Shown here: positions 63,370-64,000 of the stretch, piece after piece
How positions within the stretch are numbered: position 1 is the first letter of the stretch
How the letters are laid out: each line of letters begins with the position of its first letter
Source of the DNA: CAWJJM01 sp963843275
GTDB lineage: Bacteria; Acidobacteriota; Thermoanaerobaculia; Multivoradales; JBCCEF01
Length of the DNA: 64,000 nt
Assembly (NCBI GenBank): GCA_963843275.1
Contig: CAWJJM010000004.1
Location: 310,001-374,000 of the forward strand
Direction: 5' to 3'
Made by a program: the position numbers and the translations under genes
The notes under the pieces: model-generated
What the model was told of the DNA's origin: nothing
The model's input: the letters and a program-made list of their open reading frames with translations, nothing else
Database searches by the model: none

Positions 63370-64000
63370 TTGGACCGATTCGAGATCACCGGCCCCCAGC
63401 GCCTCCACGGCACCGTCCGCGCCAGCGGCGCCAAGAACGCCGCCCTCCCCGCCCTCGCCGCCACCCTGCTCACCGACGAGCCCGTCGTCCTCGACCGGGT
63501 GCCCGACGTCCGCGACATCCGCACCATGTGCCGTCTGCTCGAGCACCTCGGCTCCGGCTGGGAGCGCCACGACGGCGCCGTCCACGTACACCGCGCCCGC
63601 GAGGTGTCGAGCCCGCAGGACGCCCCCTACGAGGTGGTCAAGACGATGCGCGCCAGCATCCTGGTGCTGGGCCCGGTGCTGGCGCGGCGCGGCCACGCCA
63701 CCGTCTCGCTGCCCGGCGGCTGCGCCATCGGCAACCGGCCGGTCGACGAGCACCTGCGCGGGGTCGAGGCCCTGGGGGCGGAGGTGCGCCTGGAAGGGGG
63801 CTACGTCACCGCCAGCGGACGGCTGCGCGGCTCCCGCTACCGCTTCCACGTGCCGTCGGTGACCGGCACCGAGAACGTGATGATGGCCGCCACGCTGGCC
63901 GCCGGGACCACGGTGCTCGAGAACTGCGCCCGCGAGGCCGAGATCACCGCCCTCGCCGAGCTGCTCAACGCGATGGGCGCACGGATCTCCGGCATGGGCA
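63370..64000 (+). CDS. murA: UDP-N-acetylglucosamine 1-carboxyvinyltransferase, 5' part only
   Basis: About 210 residues of MurA are visible before the right edge. It catalyses the first committed step of peptidoglycan synthesis (PEP transfer to UDP-GlcNAc). TTG 63370 has GGAG about 9 nt upstream. ASGAKNAALPALAATLLTDEPV is the typical N-terminus, MRASILVLGPVLAR follows, and the active-site Cys is C118 in PGGCAIGNRPVDEHL. Having Cys rather than Asp there predicts the fosfomycin-sensitive form. Confidence 0.96.
   Translation, partial: MDRFEITGPQRLHGTVRASGAKNAALPALAATLLTDEPVVLDRVPDVRDIRTMCRLLEHLGSGWERHDGAVHVHRAREVSSPQDAPYEVVKTMRASILVLGPVLARRGHATVSLPGGCAIGNRPVDEHLRGVEALGAEVRLEGGYVTASGRLRGSRYRFHVPSVTGTENVMMAATLAAGTTVLENCAREAEITALAELLNAMGARISGMG

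Overview
The window is a 64 kb piece of a very GC-rich (about 73 %), densely coding bacterial chromosome from a Gram-negative organism. Lipoproteins, probable outer-membrane barrels, an IPTL-CTERM-like protein, Calx-beta/CHRD secreted proteins and a Hfq-like gene beside ricT all point to Acidobacteriota, most likely a Thermoanaerobaculia/Holophagae-type lineage. That placement is inference from gene content; no rRNA gene is present. Both edges cut a gene: a subtilase on the left and murA on the right.

Layout. 1-2 kb: minus-strand ECF sigma / anti-sigma / lipoprotein subtilase operon, divergent from 2-5.6 kb secreted proteins (blue-copper/Calx-beta, an unknown envelope protein, CHRD). 5.7-9.1 kb: EamA transporter, beta-helix protein, small HExxH protein. 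9-13.6 kb, minus: HEFGH peptidase, then ricT-hfq-like-pdxA. 13.6-20.8 kb, minus: purD-pta, CsgG-like protein, malic enzyme with a phosphotransacetylase-like domain (one-base frameshift), tryptophanase. 20.8-29.9 kb: a 1134-residue unknown membrane protein, DUF3891, ogt, a CBS protein, lon, a coiled-coil zinc-ribbon protein. 30-36.9 kb: tRNA(CAT), a degenerate sulfatase, a lytic transglycosylase, a GAF-like acidic protein, a lipoprotein. 37-43.8 kb: rpsU-mutS2-[repeat cluster]-dnaG-rpoD, a macromolecular-synthesis operon with mutS2 inserted. 43.9-49 kb: tRNA-Asn, a B12 radical-SAM enzyme, a thioredoxin, MgtC, a second copy of the repeat cluster, an outer-membrane protein, comF. 49-58.2 kb: a TonB-receptor-like barrel, a sigma54-type promoter, a histidine kinase with its NtrC-type regulator, an M14 carboxypeptidase (second one-base frameshift). 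58.3-64 kb: M19 dipeptidase, then rpmE-prfA-TPR-prmC-murA.

How it fits together. Much of the window is housekeeping (translation, replication, purine and cofactor synthesis). The accessory part is rich in secreted peptidases (S8, HEFGH, M14, M19), and with tryptophanase, malic enzyme and Pta this suggests growth on protein and amino acids.

Most notable observation. Two loci 7.3 kb apart carry the same composite repeat: seven identical copies of a 26-nt hairpin unit, each cluster ending in a 127-nt element that folds into a 21-bp stem. The two copies of the long element differ by compensatory base changes in an inner hairpin, which argues for a conserved structure. Also notable are an anti-sigma factor whose periplasmic domain looks like a subtilase propeptide, encoded next to a subtilase, outward-facing promoter-like repeats beside that operon, and a set of apparently leaderless genes.
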